Source: Mucilaginibacter polytrichastri (GTDB taxonomy: Bacteria > Bacteroidota > Bacteroidia > Sphingobacteriales > Sphingobacteriaceae). From it: a DNA stretch of 64,000 nucleotides. Below, one piece after another: positions 18,543 through 26,838 of this stretch (the first letter of the stretch is position 1; every line of letters begins with the position of its first letter). The notes under the pieces were generated by a model that saw only the letters and a list, made by a program, of their open reading frames with translations, was not told the DNA's origin and made no database searches. Position numbers and translations under genes: made by a program. The stretch is taken from NCBI RefSeq assembly GCF_001911425.1, contig NZ_MPPL01000001.1, positions 3,736,412-3,800,411 of the forward strand, in the 5' to 3' direction.

Positions 18543-19367
18543 TTAAAACCCAACCATTATACCAAAGGCAAAGTTTTTAAGTCCTTCCTGTGCGGGGCTG
18601 TTCTCAAACATATCATTAAAGTAATATTTGGCAAATATCCCCATAGAACCGTAACCCACACGGGTAAAGGCACCGTAACGTGTTTTGGCAAAGTGATAGT
18701 CGCCATTCATTTTCTGTTTTCCGTTTTCGTCACTTATTTGTTTTACACGGCCATTAATCAGAAAGCCTAAGTCTGGGCCGGCTACAAAGTGCCAGCGGCG
18801 GCCGCTTGCATCCTCGTGGGTACGAAAATCGAATGATAAGGGTACACGGATATAAGTAGATGAGAAACGGTTTTTGCTATAGTCGATATTATCCTGCACA
18901 TAAGTCAACGTTGACTGGTCGCGTTGAATGGTGATATTATCACGTAAACGGATCAGTGTCCAGTCGAAACCACCCGATACATATATTTTAAAGGTGCTGT
19001 TGAAACGATAGCTAAACTGCAATACATCAAACCCAACATTACTAGTTTTCCAGGAGCGGTATCTTAAAAAATCATTCTGCGGAGATAGTTTAAAGCTGCC
19101 ATTATCAACCAGGGTGGTTAAACCCAGGTCGAACCTGGTAAATGTGATACCCCATGCAAAACCCGGCGCTTTACTATGCTCACGATATTCGGTAGTATCC
19201 TTATTATTGAGATTAAGATGGCTGGCGCCTTCACCCTTGCCAAAGCTAATGTGGAAGCCTTTTTTGGTTTTGGCTGTGTCGGTAACAGTTTTTGTAGTAT
19301 CTGTACTTTGTGCAAATGCACCCGTAGCACCCGCAAATAACATCGCGATAATTATTAATCGTTTCAT
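18543..19367 (-). CDS. outer-membrane beta-barrel protein, PorT-like
   Basis: 274 residues with signal peptide MKRLIIIAMLFAGATGAFAQ, a short polar linker, then alternating hydrophobic/aromatic strands typical of an 8-10 stranded barrel (e.g. GFDVLQFSYRFNSTFKIYVS, YGAFTRVGYGSMGIFAKYY). It is the last gene of a unit with the ECF sigma factor and the membrane protein at 19399. Likely a target or sensor component of that regulon; exact role unknown. Confidence 0.75.
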   Translation of the reverse strand: MKRLIIIAMLFAGATGAFAQSTDTTKTVTDTAKTKKGFHISFGKGEGASHLNLNNKDTTEYREHSKAPGFAWGITFTRFDLGLTTLVDNGSFKLSPQNDFLRYRSWKTSNVGFDVLQFSYRFNSTFKIYVSGGFDWTLIRLRDNITIQRDQSTLTYVQDNIDYSKNRFSSTYIRVPLSFDFRTHEDASGRRWHFVAGPDLGFLINGRVKQISDENGKQKMNGDYHFAKTRYGAFTRVGYGSMGIFAKYYFNDMFENSPAQEGLKNFAFGIMVGF

Positions 19368-19398
19368 GGTTGGTATATATTTAGATTGAGTGTATAGC

Positions 19399-20256
19399 TT
19401 ATTTATCTGTTTTTACTTTAACAAAGCCCAGGTTAATGCCGGTTATGGTAGATTCATCATCATCTGTATCGCTAAATACAATCACTTTATCCTGCCGTTT
19501 ATCAACCTTGGCTACTACCACATTAATTAGGTCGCCAAAGCTACGGATACCGTGTTTTTTAACAGGTGCCTTTGTTGGTTTGTTGGACGGCAATTGAATA
19601 GAAGCCACCTGATTAGTTGTTTTAAAATCGTCGGTCAGAGGCATTACCGGTTTAATAGCGGTAAGCGACTCATCGGGCACCACAGATTGGATTATTTTAT
19701 GGTCATTGGCAGATAACACAGCTAAATTTTCGCGCTCTGCAGGCAATGTTTGTTGTTCGTCTGATACTTCCTTTTCAGTTTTCTGAGCAGTTTTAATACC
19801 CTGATGTTTTGTACGGCTAACGTATGCCACTTGATTAATTACAGCTATATTACGATTTGATTTTACTGATTGAGTTTGTTCGATTTGCGCTTGTTTAACA
19901 GCTTCAGCAGCAATTTGCTGAGCATCCTGTTTGGCCTGGCTCAAATCTTCATCCTTTTCATCGGTTGTTTCTGTTTCGCCCTTATCCAGTTGTTTTATAA
20001 TATGGTTTTTCCCGTGGATATGATTGTTGGCCTGGCTATTGTCCGGCTCAGTATCTTTTAATAAAAAGAACAAACCAATAGCTGTAAATAAGGCAATGCC
20101 TGCCGCAATACGCATCAACGGTACCAGCGAACGCTTACGTTTTGCACCGTCGAGCTCCACAACAATTCCTTTCCAAACCTTGCCGGTAGGTTCAACCTCC
20201 AGATTATCCAGTTTAGAGCGGAATAACTCATCCATATCTTTATCCTGCATACTCAT
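19399..20256 (-). CDS. putative anti-sigma factor-like membrane protein
   Basis: 285 residues. A cytoplasmic N-terminus of about 45 residues (DMDELFRSKLDNLEVEPTGKVWKGI) precedes one membrane segment (residues ~46-66, MRIAAGIALFTAIGLFFLL) and a long charged, low-complexity extracytoplasmic tail. It overlaps the sigma gene by 17 bases and lies upstream of an outer-membrane barrel gene. Position and topology suggest an anti-sigma factor, but I see no canonical zinc-binding HxxxCxxC motif, so the role is inferred. Confidence 0.65.
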   Translation of the reverse strand: MSMQDKDMDELFRSKLDNLEVEPTGKVWKGIVVELDGAKRKRSLVPLMRIAAGIALFTAIGLFFLLKDTEPDNSQANNHIHGKNHIIKQLDKGETETTDEKDEDLSQAKQDAQQIAAEAVKQAQIEQTQSVKSNRNIAVINQVAYVSRTKHQGIKTAQKTEKEVSDEQQTLPAERENLAVLSANDHKIIQSVVPDESLTAIKPVMPLTDDFKTTNQVASIQLPSNKPTKAPVKKHGIRSFGDLINVVVAKVDKRQDKVIVFSDTDDDESTITGINLGFVKVKTDK

Positions 20257-20809
20257 AATTTCTTCCTTCCATTTTAATGATCTGTTCTTTCAAAATAGTG
20301 CGTGCCCTTGATAGCTGCGACTTTGAAGCCCCTTCCGAGATCCCCATCATCTCACCGATTTCCCTGTGTGTATACCCTTCTATAGCGTAAAGGTTAAACA
20401 CCATACGGTAACCCGGCGATAGCTTCTGGATCATTACCAGCAGATCCTTTGCATCCAAATTGGCCGCTGCCGCCGCATTAACAGATTGCTGCGGGGTATT
20501 CTCGTCTATTTCTACGTGCATCATTTTGTGATGCTTGCGATAATATTCTATCGAGCTGTGTACCATAATCCTGCGTACCCATCCTTCAAACGAACCCTCA
20601 CCGCGGTAATCATTCATTTTTTGGAACACCCGTACAAAACCATTCTGCAACATATCTTCCGCCTCCATCTTATCTACCGCGTATCGCATACATACCGCCA
20701 GCATCTTAGCCGCAAACTGCTTATAAAGCAATTCCTGCGCCTTACGACTGCCTGCTTTGCAGTCGTTTATCAAATCGTCGATAGATGGTTTATGTTTTAA
20801 AAACAGCAT
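20240..20809 (-). CDS. ECF-type RNA polymerase sigma factor
   Basis: 189 residues: sigma region 2 (KAGSRKAQELLYKQFAAKML ... DMLQNGFVRVFQKMNDYRGEG) and region 4 helix-turn-helix (YTHREIGEMMGISEGASKSQ). It directs RNA polymerase to an unknown regulon and is probably held by the downstream membrane protein, whose gene it overlaps by 17 bp. Three-gene unit: sigma, anti-sigma-like, outer-membrane barrel. Confidence 0.92.
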   Translation of the reverse strand: MLFLKHKPSIDDLINDCKAGSRKAQELLYKQFAAKMLAVCMRYAVDKMEAEDMLQNGFVRVFQKMNDYRGEGSFEGWVRRIMVHSSIEYYRKHHKMMHVEIDENTPQQSVNAAAAANLDAKDLLVMIQKLSPGYRMVFNLYAIEGYTHREIGEMMGISEGASKSQLSRARTILKEQIIKMEGRNYEYAG

Positions 20810-20920
20810 TTAATAGTAAGATGATACATCAGTGCAAATGGTTGCAAGGGCTAACATCTTTTTTTATTTATAAATATACTTTTAACTATGGTTCGGGGTA
20901 TGTTTTTATCTTTATGTGTC

Positions 20921-22210
20921 ATGAAAAAGTTTATCCTGCTGTTTATCTTCGTTTTAAGTGCCTCAATCATGTTGGCGCAAGAGCATAAATTGATCCTTTT
21001 AAAGCCCGATCGCGTCTTCGACGGGCAAACCATGCATATGGGATGGTCGGTTTTAATTAAAGACAATCACATAGAAGCAGCAGGCGAAACCAATAGTATA
21101 ATCATCGCCCCCAATACACAGGTTATAGACCTTAAAGGCACCACCCTGCTACCCGGCTTTATTGAAGGGCACTCACACATGTTTCTGCACCCTTATAACG
21201 AAGTAAAGTGGGACGACCAGGTTTTAACCGAAAGCCGCGCAGAGCGAACCGCCCGTGCGGTAAACCATGCCCGCGAAACTTTAATGGCCGGTTTCACTTC
21301 GGCCCGCGACTTAGGTACCGAAGGTGCAGGTTATGATGACGCAGGACTAAAATCAGCTATTAACAAAGGCGTAATACCCGGCCCACGATTGCTGGTAGCT
21401 ACCCGCGCCATTGTGGCCACCGGCAGTTATGGGCCCAAAAGCACTGTAACCGAATCCATTTTGCCTAAAGGTGCAGAAGAAGCTGATGGCATTGACGGGT
21501 TAACGCGCGTAATCCGCTCACAAATTGGTTATGGGGCCGATGTTATAAAATTATATGCCGATTACCGCTGGGGACTGGATGGCACATCTGAACCTACTTT
21601 TACCGCCGATGAATTGAAACTAGCCGTACAGGTTGCCGGCAGCAGCGGGCGTATGGTAGTTGTGCATTCCTCAACCGAAGAAGGGATGCGTCGCGCTATA
21701 GCCGCCGGTGTTAAAACCATTGAACATGGCGACGGCGGCAATGCCGAAATATTTAAGCTAATGAAAGATAAAGGAATAGCGCTTTGCCCAACACTGGCAG
21801 CTACAGAAGCCATTGCAAGCTATAGAGGATGGCGAAAAGGCATTGACCCGGAGACAGAAAATATTAAACGCAAACGTAGCATGTTTACCGCAGCGCTAAA
21901 ATCGGGCGTTACCATTTGTATGGGTGGCGATGTTGGCGTATTCGCCCATGGGGATAACGCCCGCGAAATAATCTTAATGGCTGAGTATGGTATGAAACCC
22001 ATTGAAGTGCTAAAATCGGCCACATCTGTCAATGCAGATGTATTCGGAATGAAGGCATTAGGACTCATTAAAGCCGGTTATCTGGCAGATATTGTGGTGG
22101 TAAATGGCAACCCTGTTGAAGATATTAAAGCGGTGAAGGATGTGAAGCTGGTGATGAAGAATGGGGTTATTTATAGAATTGATGGAATTTTAGAAAGTCA
22201 AATTAAATAA
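20921..22210 (+). CDS. secreted amidohydrolase (prolidase/imidazolonepropionase-like)
   Basis: 429 residues from ATG 20921, which places a signal peptide (MKKFILLFIFVLSASIMLAQ) at the N-terminus; the frame is open 11 codons upstream but those lack a signal start. Metal ligands: HSH in GFIEGHSHMF, then VVHSSTEEGMRRAI, TIEHGD and MGGDVGVF. The C-terminal GYLADIVVVNGNPVED is the composite-domain signature of the amidohydrolase superfamily. Probably acts in the periplasm on a dipeptide or cyclic amide; the substrate is unknown. Confidence 0.88.
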   Translation: MKKFILLFIFVLSASIMLAQEHKLILLKPDRVFDGQTMHMGWSVLIKDNHIEAAGETNSIIIAPNTQVIDLKGTTLLPGFIEGHSHMFLHPYNEVKWDDQVLTESRAERTARAVNHARETLMAGFTSARDLGTEGAGYDDAGLKSAINKGVIPGPRLLVATRAIVATGSYGPKSTVTESILPKGAEEADGIDGLTRVIRSQIGYGADVIKLYADYRWGLDGTSEPTFTADELKLAVQVAGSSGRMVVVHSSTEEGMRRAIAAGVKTIEHGDGGNAEIFKLMKDKGIALCPTLAATEAIASYRGWRKGIDPETENIKRKRSMFTAALKSGVTICMGGDVGVFAHGDNAREIILMAEYGMKPIEVLKSATSVNADVFGMKALGLIKAGYLADIVVVNGNPVEDIKAVKDVKLVMKNGVIYRIDGILESQIK

Positions 22211-22216
22211 TTTTTT

Positions 22217-22304
22217 TCATTGCGAGCGATAGCGCGGCAATCTCGTCTCCAATGCTTATTCAATATGCACAGCTACGAGATTGCTTCGTACCTCCTCAAT
22301 GACA
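22217..22304. repeat. 'GCAATCTCGT' palindromic repeat, copy 3
   Basis: TTCATTGCGAGCGATAGCGC ... GGCAATCTCGT and, at the other end, ACGAGATTGCTTCG ... CTCAATGACA. Fills the gap between the amidohydrolase and GNAT genes. Confidence 0.88.
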
Positions 22305-22326
22305 AATTATATAACAGAACTAAACA

Positions 22327-22851
22327 ATGAACATCAACCTCTCCCCCTTCCCAACACTCACAACTGAACGCCTCACATTACGAAAACTTAATACAAAAGA
22401 TGCCGATGCAATATTCTATCTCCGCTCAAACAATATTGTAAACGCTCACCTCGACAGAGCTCCAGCCAAAACTATTCAGGAAGCCAAAGACTTTATCCAA
22501 AAGATTAAAAAAATACTCCAAAACCAAGAAGGGGTTTACTGGGCTATTGCCCTTAATACCAACGATACACTAATAGGAACTATATGTTATTACAATTTTG
22601 ATTTAGAAAATAACATTGCCGAAATTGGCTACGAACTGAACCCTACTTATCATGGGCAAGGCATTATGCAGGAGGCTATTAAAAAAGTAATTGATTACGG
22701 ATTTGAGACAATGCAGTTGAATGCTATCACGGCCTTCCCCAGGATAGATAATCAAAGTTCGATAAAGGTTTTAAACCGTAATGGTTTTGAGCTGAATGCT
22801 AATGAACCTGCGGAAGATAATTATGCTGTGTATGTGTTGAAGAGAGGGTAA
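22327..22851 (+). CDS. GNAT-family N-acetyltransferase, RimJ/RimL type
   Basis: 174 residues starting with the RimJ-like N-terminus LTTERLTLRKLNTKDADAIF. Acetyl-CoA-binding motif A is EIGYELNPTYHGQGIMQEAI, followed by NQSSIKVLNRNGFE. The family acetylates ribosomal proteins, amino groups or small molecules; the target is unknown. Confidence 0.88.
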   Translation: MNINLSPFPTLTTERLTLRKLNTKDADAIFYLRSNNIVNAHLDRAPAKTIQEAKDFIQKIKKILQNQEGVYWAIALNTNDTLIGTICYYNFDLENNIAEIGYELNPTYHGQGIMQEAIKKVIDYGFETMQLNAITAFPRIDNQSSIKVLNRNGFELNANEPAEDNYAVYVLKRG

Positions 22852-22867
22852 ATAAAGTGAGTTCCCT

Positions 22868-22962
22868 CGTCATCCCGAACTTGTTTCAGGAACCCAGAGG
22901 ATAGGCTATCATCATACTGTACACTTAGCACGTGGGGTGCTGAGACAAGTTTAGCATGACGT
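22868..22962. repeat. 'GAACTTGTTTC' interspersed repeat, copy 2
   Basis: CGTCATCCCGAACTTGTTTC at one end, GAGACAAGTTTAGCATGACG at the other. Same family as 9539-9640 and the tandem array near the window end. Confidence 0.85.
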
Positions 22963-22997
22963 ATTTTAGATTTAAAGTATGTCTTGGCTCTTGCCTC

Positions 22998-23549
22998 TTA
23001 TTTCTTGTCCCTCTTCTCCCCCTTCAACCTATAATACTTATAGATCTTTACCGCCGACATGATGATCATCGAGAAGGCGATTATCCCTAACACTCCAAAA
23101 ATCCAGCTTAGTGCATTTTTAAGTACTACTAAAAACACAATAGCAAAAAGGAATATCGTAGCAACCTCGTTCCAGATGCGGAGTTGGGTAGAGGTCCAGG
23201 TGTAGATACCCCTACGCATTTGTTTCATTTTGTAAATGCAGATAAAATGATAAGCAACCAAGCCTCCTACAAATGCCAGCTTAACATGCATCCAGGGTTG
23301 TTTAAGCCATTCGGGCTGTATAAATAGCATTCCGATACCGGCAATGAGGGTAAGCGTCATGGCTGGTGTAGTAATGATGTTCATGAGCTTGCGCTCCATC
23401 ATCTCAAACTGGTCTGACAGTACTTTACGCTCTGCCGCTACCCTTTCCTGGGCTTCGGTATGGTAAATAAAAAGCCGCACAATATAAAAGAGCCCCGCCA
23501 TCCAGCTGACTACAAATATGATGTGTATGGATTTTAAGTATAGATACAT
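22998..23549 (-). CDS. hemJ: HemJ-like protoporphyrinogen IX oxidase
   Basis: 183-residue membrane protein with four or five hydrophobic segments. N-terminal LYLKSIHIIFVVSWMAGLFY carries the conserved His of the HemJ (UPF0093) family; MHVKLAFVGGLVAYHFICIY holds further conserved His and Lys residues. HemJ oxidises protoporphyrinogen IX in many bacteria that lack HemG and HemY. The position downstream of hemE on the same strand supports this role. Confidence 0.88.
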   Translation of the reverse strand: MYLYLKSIHIIFVVSWMAGLFYIVRLFIYHTEAQERVAAERKVLSDQFEMMERKLMNIITTPAMTLTLIAGIGMLFIQPEWLKQPWMHVKLAFVGGLVAYHFICIYKMKQMRRGIYTWTSTQLRIWNEVATIFLFAIVFLVVLKNALSWIFGVLGIIAFSMIIMSAVKIYKYYRLKGEKRDKK

Positions 23550-23562
23550 GCCTTCTCAAATG

Positions 23563-23650
23563 TGTCATTGCGAGGTACGAAGCAATCTCGTAGCTGTGCA
23601 TATCGAATAATGACTGCGACGAGATTGCTACGCTATCGCTCGCAATGACA
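23563..23650. repeat. 'GCAATCTCGT' palindromic repeat, copy 4
   Basis: TGTCATTGCGAGG ... CAATCTCGTAG and ACGAGATTGC ... CTCGCAATGACA. Lies between hemE and hemJ, so if these genes share a transcript the repeat is transcribed as a hairpin within it. Confidence 0.9.
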
Positions 23651-23660
23651 AAACTTATTA

Positions 23661-24686
23661 TTAATAACGATATTCCTTTATTACTTCAACCGCATATTTC
23701 ACGTTATCAAACGGAATATCCGGCATAATACCGTGGCCGAGGTTGAAAATAAAGCCTTTCTCACCACGCATGCGCTCAAATAATTTGTGGATGCGATCTT
23801 TAATCACCGGCTTACCGGCATACAGAACATGTGGGTCCAGGTTGCCTTGTACAGCCATGCCTTGTGGCAAACGGTTTTTAATATCCAGCAGGTCAACGTT
23901 CCAGTCGATAGAAATGACATCGGGTTTAGCCTCCGCCATTAGCGGCGCAAAAACAGAACTGCCTTTACAGAAAGATATCACCGGGATATCTTTCCTATCC
24001 AGGTTAGCGATAATTTCCTGGATATAACGGTGGGAAAACTCTTTGTAATCGTCCCAGGCCAAAGCCTGCGCCCAGCTATCGAATATCTGCACGGCATTAA
24101 CGCCGGCTTCAATCTGCAGGTTTAAATAAGCAGCCGTAACCTTAGCTATTTTAGCCAACAACTGGTGGGCCATTGCGGGCTCGTTGTGTAGCATGAGCTT
24201 GGTTAGTTTAAAATCTTTTGAAGATCCACCTTCAACCAAATAACTCATTACCGTAAAGGGTGCACCTGCAAAACCTATCAAGGGAATTTTACCATTTAAA
24301 CGTTGCTGAATTACTTTAATAGCATCTGCCACGTATTGCAGCTTATCTATCACGTCAACGTTTAAATTATCGATATCAGCTTGTGTGCGTACAGGGTTGG
24401 CAAACCTTGGGCCTACGTTTTGGGTAAAGCTCAGGTCGCCGCCCATGGCTTCGCCGGTAACTAAAATATCTGAGAATAAAATAGCAGCATCAATATCCAG
24501 TAAATTAACCGGCAACATGGTTACATCTGCGGCTAACTCCGGGGTTTTGCACATTTCCAGAAAAGAGTACTTGTTCTTAATTTCCCAATACTCCGGCATA
24601 AAACGGCCAGCTTGTCGCATCATCCATACAGGTGGGCGCTCTGTTTGCGCTGAAAATGCGGCTTTTATAAATAATGAATCTTTCAT
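23661..24686 (-). CDS. hemE: uroporphyrinogen decarboxylase
   Basis: Converts uroporphyrinogen III to coproporphyrinogen III. 341 residues, normal length. Signature RPPVWMMRQAGRFMPEYWEI is the first UROD motif; IPLIGFAGAPFTVMSYLVEG is the second. Starts 32 bases after the TPR gene on the same strand, so probably the continuation of the hemL operon. Confidence 0.97.
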   Translation of the reverse strand: MKDSLFIKAAFSAQTERPPVWMMRQAGRFMPEYWEIKNKYSFLEMCKTPELAADVTMLPVNLLDIDAAILFSDILVTGEAMGGDLSFTQNVGPRFANPVRTQADIDNLNVDVIDKLQYVADAIKVIQQRLNGKIPLIGFAGAPFTVMSYLVEGGSSKDFKLTKLMLHNEPAMAHQLLAKIAKVTAAYLNLQIEAGVNAVQIFDSWAQALAWDDYKEFSHRYIQEIIANLDRKDIPVISFCKGSSVFAPLMAEAKPDVISIDWNVDLLDIKNRLPQGMAVQGNLDPHVLYAGKPVIKDRIHKLFERMRGEKGFIFNLGHGIMPDIPFDNVKYAVEVIKEYRY

Positions 24687-24718
24687 ATAATACCAGGAAA
24701 GGGCTCACGCCCCTCCTT

Positions 24719-25249
24719 TTATTTAGTTTTGTGTTTCTTTAATTCCGTCTGCAAGCGCTCTATTACCGTTTTCATTTTTGCAGTTATATTTTCATGGTGT
24801 TTTTCTGCCAGCCCGATATAAGCCTCAGCTTTGTCATAATTATGCTGCCTGATGCTAATATTAGCCACATGGGCCAGTGCGGCCACGTGGTCATTAATTG
24901 ACCGTAGCGGGTACTGCACAGCTACTTCGTAATGGCGTTCGGCTGCGTCATAATCCTGCCGTTGCAGGCTAATACCACCCAGCATAAATTCGTAAAAACC
25001 CCGGCGTTTTTTGTTCAGCCATTCGGGTTTTTTTATGCTCAGCAGTAATTGCTCAGCCTTGTCATATTCCTTATTATGGAAGCTTTTGGCTGCCACAACA
25101 ATAGGGCCTTCTTTAAAATAGCCCCATATCAACAGCATGCAAAACATAAACGCCACCCCGGCCAGCTCATAAACATGCTGCTGGACAAAAAACACCAGCA
25201 TCAGAAAAAAGATGCCGACTATAATTAATCGTGCCTGGTTTGTTAACAT
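24719..25249 (-). CDS. membrane-anchored TPR-repeat protein
   Basis: 176 residues: two hydrophobic segments in the first 45 residues, then helical repeats with the spacing of tetratricopeptide motifs (KEYDKAEQLLLSI, QDYDAAERHYEVAVQYP, HNYDKAEAYIGLAEKH). Its ATG overlaps the response-regulator stop by one base (TAATG), so it is translated as part of the two-component unit in the haem cluster. Function unknown; a scaffold or sensor accessory is plausible. Confidence 0.78.
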   Translation of the reverse strand: MLTNQARLIIVGIFFLMLVFFVQQHVYELAGVAFMFCMLLIWGYFKEGPIVVAAKSFHNKEYDKAEQLLLSIKKPEWLNKKRRGFYEFMLGGISLQRQDYDAAERHYEVAVQYPLRSINDHVAALAHVANISIRQHNYDKAEAYIGLAEKHHENITAKMKTVIERLQTELKKHKTK

Positions 25250-25953
25250 TAATGCTGTGTATCGGTAAACTTATAACCCACGCCTCTGATAGAATGGAAA
25301 TAAACCGGATTTTTAGGGTCTGGCTCAAAATACTTACGGAAGGTAAGTATAAAGTTATCGATGGTACGTGTTGATGGATATACATCATAGTTCCAAACAG
25401 TTTCCAGGATCTGCTCGCGCGATACAGCATCGTTACGGCGCTCTATCAGTAATTTAAGCAACATAGTTTCCTTTTTAGTTAAAGGGGTGATTGATCCATC
25501 CTCATTAATCAACTCGAAAGAATTGAAGTGAATGGTTTTCTCACCAATTTTATAGCTGTTAAACTCTTTCAGGTCCTCACCTTTCAGGCTGCGTTTTACC
25601 AGGTTATTTACCCGTAAAATTAGTTCTTCCAGATTAAAGGGCTTAGTCAGATAATCATCCGCACCTTTTTTAAGGCCTGCAATTTTATCCTCATTCGTAT
25701 TTTTCGCCGTCAGGAACATGATCGGCACCTCAGAGTTTTCCAACCTGATGGTTTCGGCTACAACAAAGCCATCAACCTCAGGCATCATTACGTCCAATAT
25801 AATCAGGTTAAAACGCTCCTCTTTGAAGATCTGTAACGCTTTTTTACCATTATTAGCAGTTGATACTTTGTATCCCTCTAATTCCAGGTTTAATTTGATG
25901 GCCTCGAGCAAATGCTCTTCATCTTCGGCCAATAGAATTCTTTTCTTTGACAT
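25249..25953 (-). CDS. OmpR/PhoB-family response regulator
   Basis: 234 residues: receiver domain with phospho-acceptor D54 (LIILDVMMPEVDG) and conserved Lys in FLTAKN, then a winged-helix DNA-binding domain (residues ~135-232, LTKKETMLLKLLIE ... STRTIDNFILTFRKYF ... IRGVGYKF). Encoded 12 bases after its histidine kinase. The operon position between hemL and hemE suggests control of haem or envelope genes. Confidence 0.95.
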   Translation of the reverse strand: MSKKRILLAEDEEHLLEAIKLNLELEGYKVSTANNGKKALQIFKEERFNLIILDVMMPEVDGFVVAETIRLENSEVPIMFLTAKNTNEDKIAGLKKGADDYLTKPFNLEELILRVNNLVKRSLKGEDLKEFNSYKIGEKTIHFNSFELINEDGSITPLTKKETMLLKLLIERRNDAVSREQILETVWNYDVYPSTRTIDNFILTFRKYFEPDPKNPVYFHSIRGVGYKFTDTQH

Positions 25954-25965
25954 ATCTAATTTAGG

Positions 25966-26835
25966 TTAACCAAAAACAACTTCGAACACACTGCCTTCAG
26001 GGATGTTATCTTTAACCCTGATGCTGGCTTCATGTTTTTCTAAAACTTGCTTCACTATGTATAAACCTAACCCCGTCCCCTTTGTGTTACGGGTATCCTC
26101 ACTGCCTACACGGTAAAACTTGTCGAAAATACGGCTTTTTTCATTATCAGCGATACCTATCCCCTGGTCGGCCACCATGAGGTAAACCTGGCCGTCTTTT
26201 CTAAACAGTTTAACGTTAACCTCGGCACAGGGCTGCGAGTATTTAACGGCATTTTCAATCAGGTTGGTTACTACAGATGTAAGGGCAAACTTATCACCGG
26301 TGATCTCTACCTTGGGTTCAATCTCCGCGTTAATCAATTGCTGACTAAAATCACATTTGTTAATCTGCAGGCGGTTCACCACGCTATCTACCAATAGTGA
26401 AAGGTTAAACTGTTCTTTAGGAAAAGTATATGATCGGTTTTCAATTTTCGAAGCAAGTAACATATTCTCTACCATATCATTCAAACGATCAACATCAAGC
26501 AAACACTTGCCGGTAAAGTCGATGATCTGCGAATGTTCGAGTTTTCTTTTCTGGATGGTTTCCATGTATAATTTAATGGAAGCCAGCGGCGATTTAAGTT
26601 CGTGCGTTACCGAAAGCAGAAAATTTCGCTTTTGCTCCTGTAAACGGCGCTCTTTGTTAATTGATGCATGCAGGTTATAAGCGCCCAGTAAAAAAACCAA
26701 TACAAATACCGATCCTTCGCCCATAATCATCCCAAAACGCCCTGGTTGCAGATGTACCAGCATATATCCCCACCAGCCAAGCTCGGCAACGGCGTAGATA
26801 ATGAGTGCATAAAAAATTACAAAAGGCCTTTTCAT
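25966..26835 (-). CDS. membrane sensor histidine kinase
   Basis: 289 residues. Two membrane segments (about 5-28 and 40-55) with almost no periplasmic loop between them, so it may sense a signal in or at the membrane. Phospho-acceptor H78 in SVTHELKSPLASIK; N-box NLIENAVKYS; G-boxes DQGIGIADN and TKGTGLGLYIVKQ. Starts 3 bases after the hemL stop and is followed after 12 bases by the response regulator. Confidence 0.94.
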   Translation of the reverse strand: MKRPFVIFYALIIYAVAELGWWGYMLVHLQPGRFGMIMGEGSVFVLVFLLGAYNLHASINKERRLQEQKRNFLLSVTHELKSPLASIKLYMETIQKRKLEHSQIIDFTGKCLLDVDRLNDMVENMLLASKIENRSYTFPKEQFNLSLLVDSVVNRLQINKCDFSQQLINAEIEPKVEITGDKFALTSVVTNLIENAVKYSQPCAEVNVKLFRKDGQVYLMVADQGIGIADNEKSRIFDKFYRVGSEDTRNTKGTGLGLYIVKQVLEKHEASIRVKDNIPEGSVFEVVFG

Positions 26836-26838
26836 TGC

